Shown: positions 35,161 through 35,576 of the stretch, one piece after another | Numbering within the stretch: position 1 is the first letter of the stretch | How the letters are laid out: every line of letters starts with the position of its first letter | Source of the DNA: an uncultured marine group I thaumarchaeote | Lineage (GTDB): Archaea > Thermoproteota > Nitrososphaeria > Nitrososphaerales > Nitrosopumilaceae | Direction of reading: 5' to 3' | NCBI GenBank assembly: GCA_902511735.1 | Contig: CABXGK010000005.1 | Span: 1 to 35,576, forward strand | Length of the DNA: 35,576 nt | The notes under the pieces: generated by a model | What the model saw: the letters and a program-made list of their open reading frames with translations, nothing else | Told to the model about the DNA's origin: nothing | The model's database searches: none | Position numbers and translations under genes: made by a program

Positions 35161-35576
35161 TTATAAATCGATTTTTTTTATTACACGAGCGGGATTACCT
35201 AAGACAACAGAATTATCTGGAATGTTTGTGCTGACTACACTTCCAGCACCAATTATACAATTCTTACCAATACTTGTTCCAGCAGTGATTATAGATCCTG
35301 GACTAATAATTACCCCATCATCTATTTTTACAGGATCTACTTTTCGTGGATAACCATTTTTTTTCAAGGATGGATTAGTGGTTGGATTAACATGTGCAAA
35401 GATCATGACATTGGAACTAATTGTTACATTATTTCCGATTGATATCATTTTTGGATATATTAGATCAAACAAAACGTATGGTGCTATATGACAATTATTT
35501 CCAATCTCTACACCTCTCATACGTTGCATTGATACAATCCATGTAGATGCAGCAGAAGAATAAGCAGTTTTATGAA
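35161..35576 (-). CDS. Left-handed beta-helix O-acyltransferase, partial (N-terminus beyond right edge)
   Basis: The frame stays open to the right edge (residues HKTAYSSAASTWIVSMQRM precede the in-frame ATG at 35529), so the real start lies outside the window. The C-terminal 138 residues show hexapeptide repeats (VEIGNNCHIAPYV, ISIGNNVTISSNVMI, VKIDDGVIISPGSI, TSIGKNCIIGAGSV) and the terminal VVLGNPARVIKK, typical of xenobiotic-type acetyltransferases. It transfers an acetyl group from acetyl-CoA to a sugar hydroxyl or amine. It stands one base upstream of the deacetylase gene. Confidence 0.88.
   Translation of the reverse strand, partial: HKTAYSSAASTWIVSMQRMRGVEIGNNCHIAPYVLFDLIYPKMISIGNNVTISSNVMIFAHVNPTTNPSLKKNGYPRKVDPVKIDDGVIISPGSIITAGTSIGKNCIIGAGSVVSTNIPDNSVVLGNPARVIKKIDL

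Noticed and set aside
1-35576. tRNA, rRNA, CRISPR array or insertion sequence
   Set aside because: No cloverleaf-like GC-rich segment, regularly spaced repeat, transposase motif or terminal inverted repeat was seen in any spacer.

Overview
The window looks like chromosomal DNA from a low-GC archaeon, most consistent with a Nitrosopumilus-like ammonia-oxidising member of the Nitrososphaerota. The reasons are a tetraether-lipid-synthase-type radical SAM enzyme, a TrmB-family regulator, strong A/T richness, many TTG and GTG starts, and TATA-like boxes about 26-28 nt upstream of start codons (leaderless transcripts). No rRNA, tRNA, CRISPR array, transposase or integrase was seen. The taxon is an inference; there is no phylogenetic marker gene here.

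Layout. Positions 1-2516 hold a TrmB-type regulator (cut by the left edge) diverging from a Tes-like radical SAM gene. From 2531 to the right edge almost every gene belongs to surface-glycan biosynthesis. (a) 2531-7082: deacetylase, ATP-grasp ligase, HAD phosphatase, GT4 glycosyltransferase, DegT aminotransferase. (b) 7084-12142, minus strand: GT4, SDR epimerase, methyltransferase, UDP-glucose dehydrogenase, GalU-type uridylyltransferase. (c) 12247-15633, plus strand: WecC-type dehydrogenase, stand-alone asparagine-synthase-type amidotransferase, and a shortened dehydrogenase homologue. (d) 15651-24216: GT4, anchored alpha/beta hydrolase, APS kinase, two sulfotransferases, small membrane protein, phosphodiesterase, short pyruvate-kinase-like barrel, anchored SGNH hydrolase, sugar formyltransferase. 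(e) 24234-35576: GDP-mannose-3,5-epimerase-like SDR, two more DegT aminotransferases, two more SDRs, CgeB-like and GT4 glycosyltransferases, a GT39-like membrane transferase, FkbM methyltransferase, a second deacetylase, and a left-handed-beta-helix acyltransferase cut by the right edge.

Together these genes could make several nucleotide sugars (UDP-glucose, UDP-glucuronate, HexNAcA-type sugars, amino sugars, possibly GDP-L-hexoses). They could then decorate a glycan by amidation, N-formylation, O-methylation, acetylation/deacetylation and sulfation. The APS kinase plus two sulfotransferases and the WecC plus amidotransferase pair are the most distinctive parts. No flippase, polymerase, initiating phosphoglycosyltransferase or oligosaccharyltransferase was recognised, so the locus probably continues past the right edge or depends on genes elsewhere.

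A striking property is that 11 genes are broken by 13 single-base indels, 12 of them in A/T runs. Every repaired gene becomes a full-length, family-typical ORF. Sequencing or assembly error is the simplest reading; homopolymer phase variation of glycan genes is the biological alternative. These genes are annotated as CDS spanning both frames, with the break stated.
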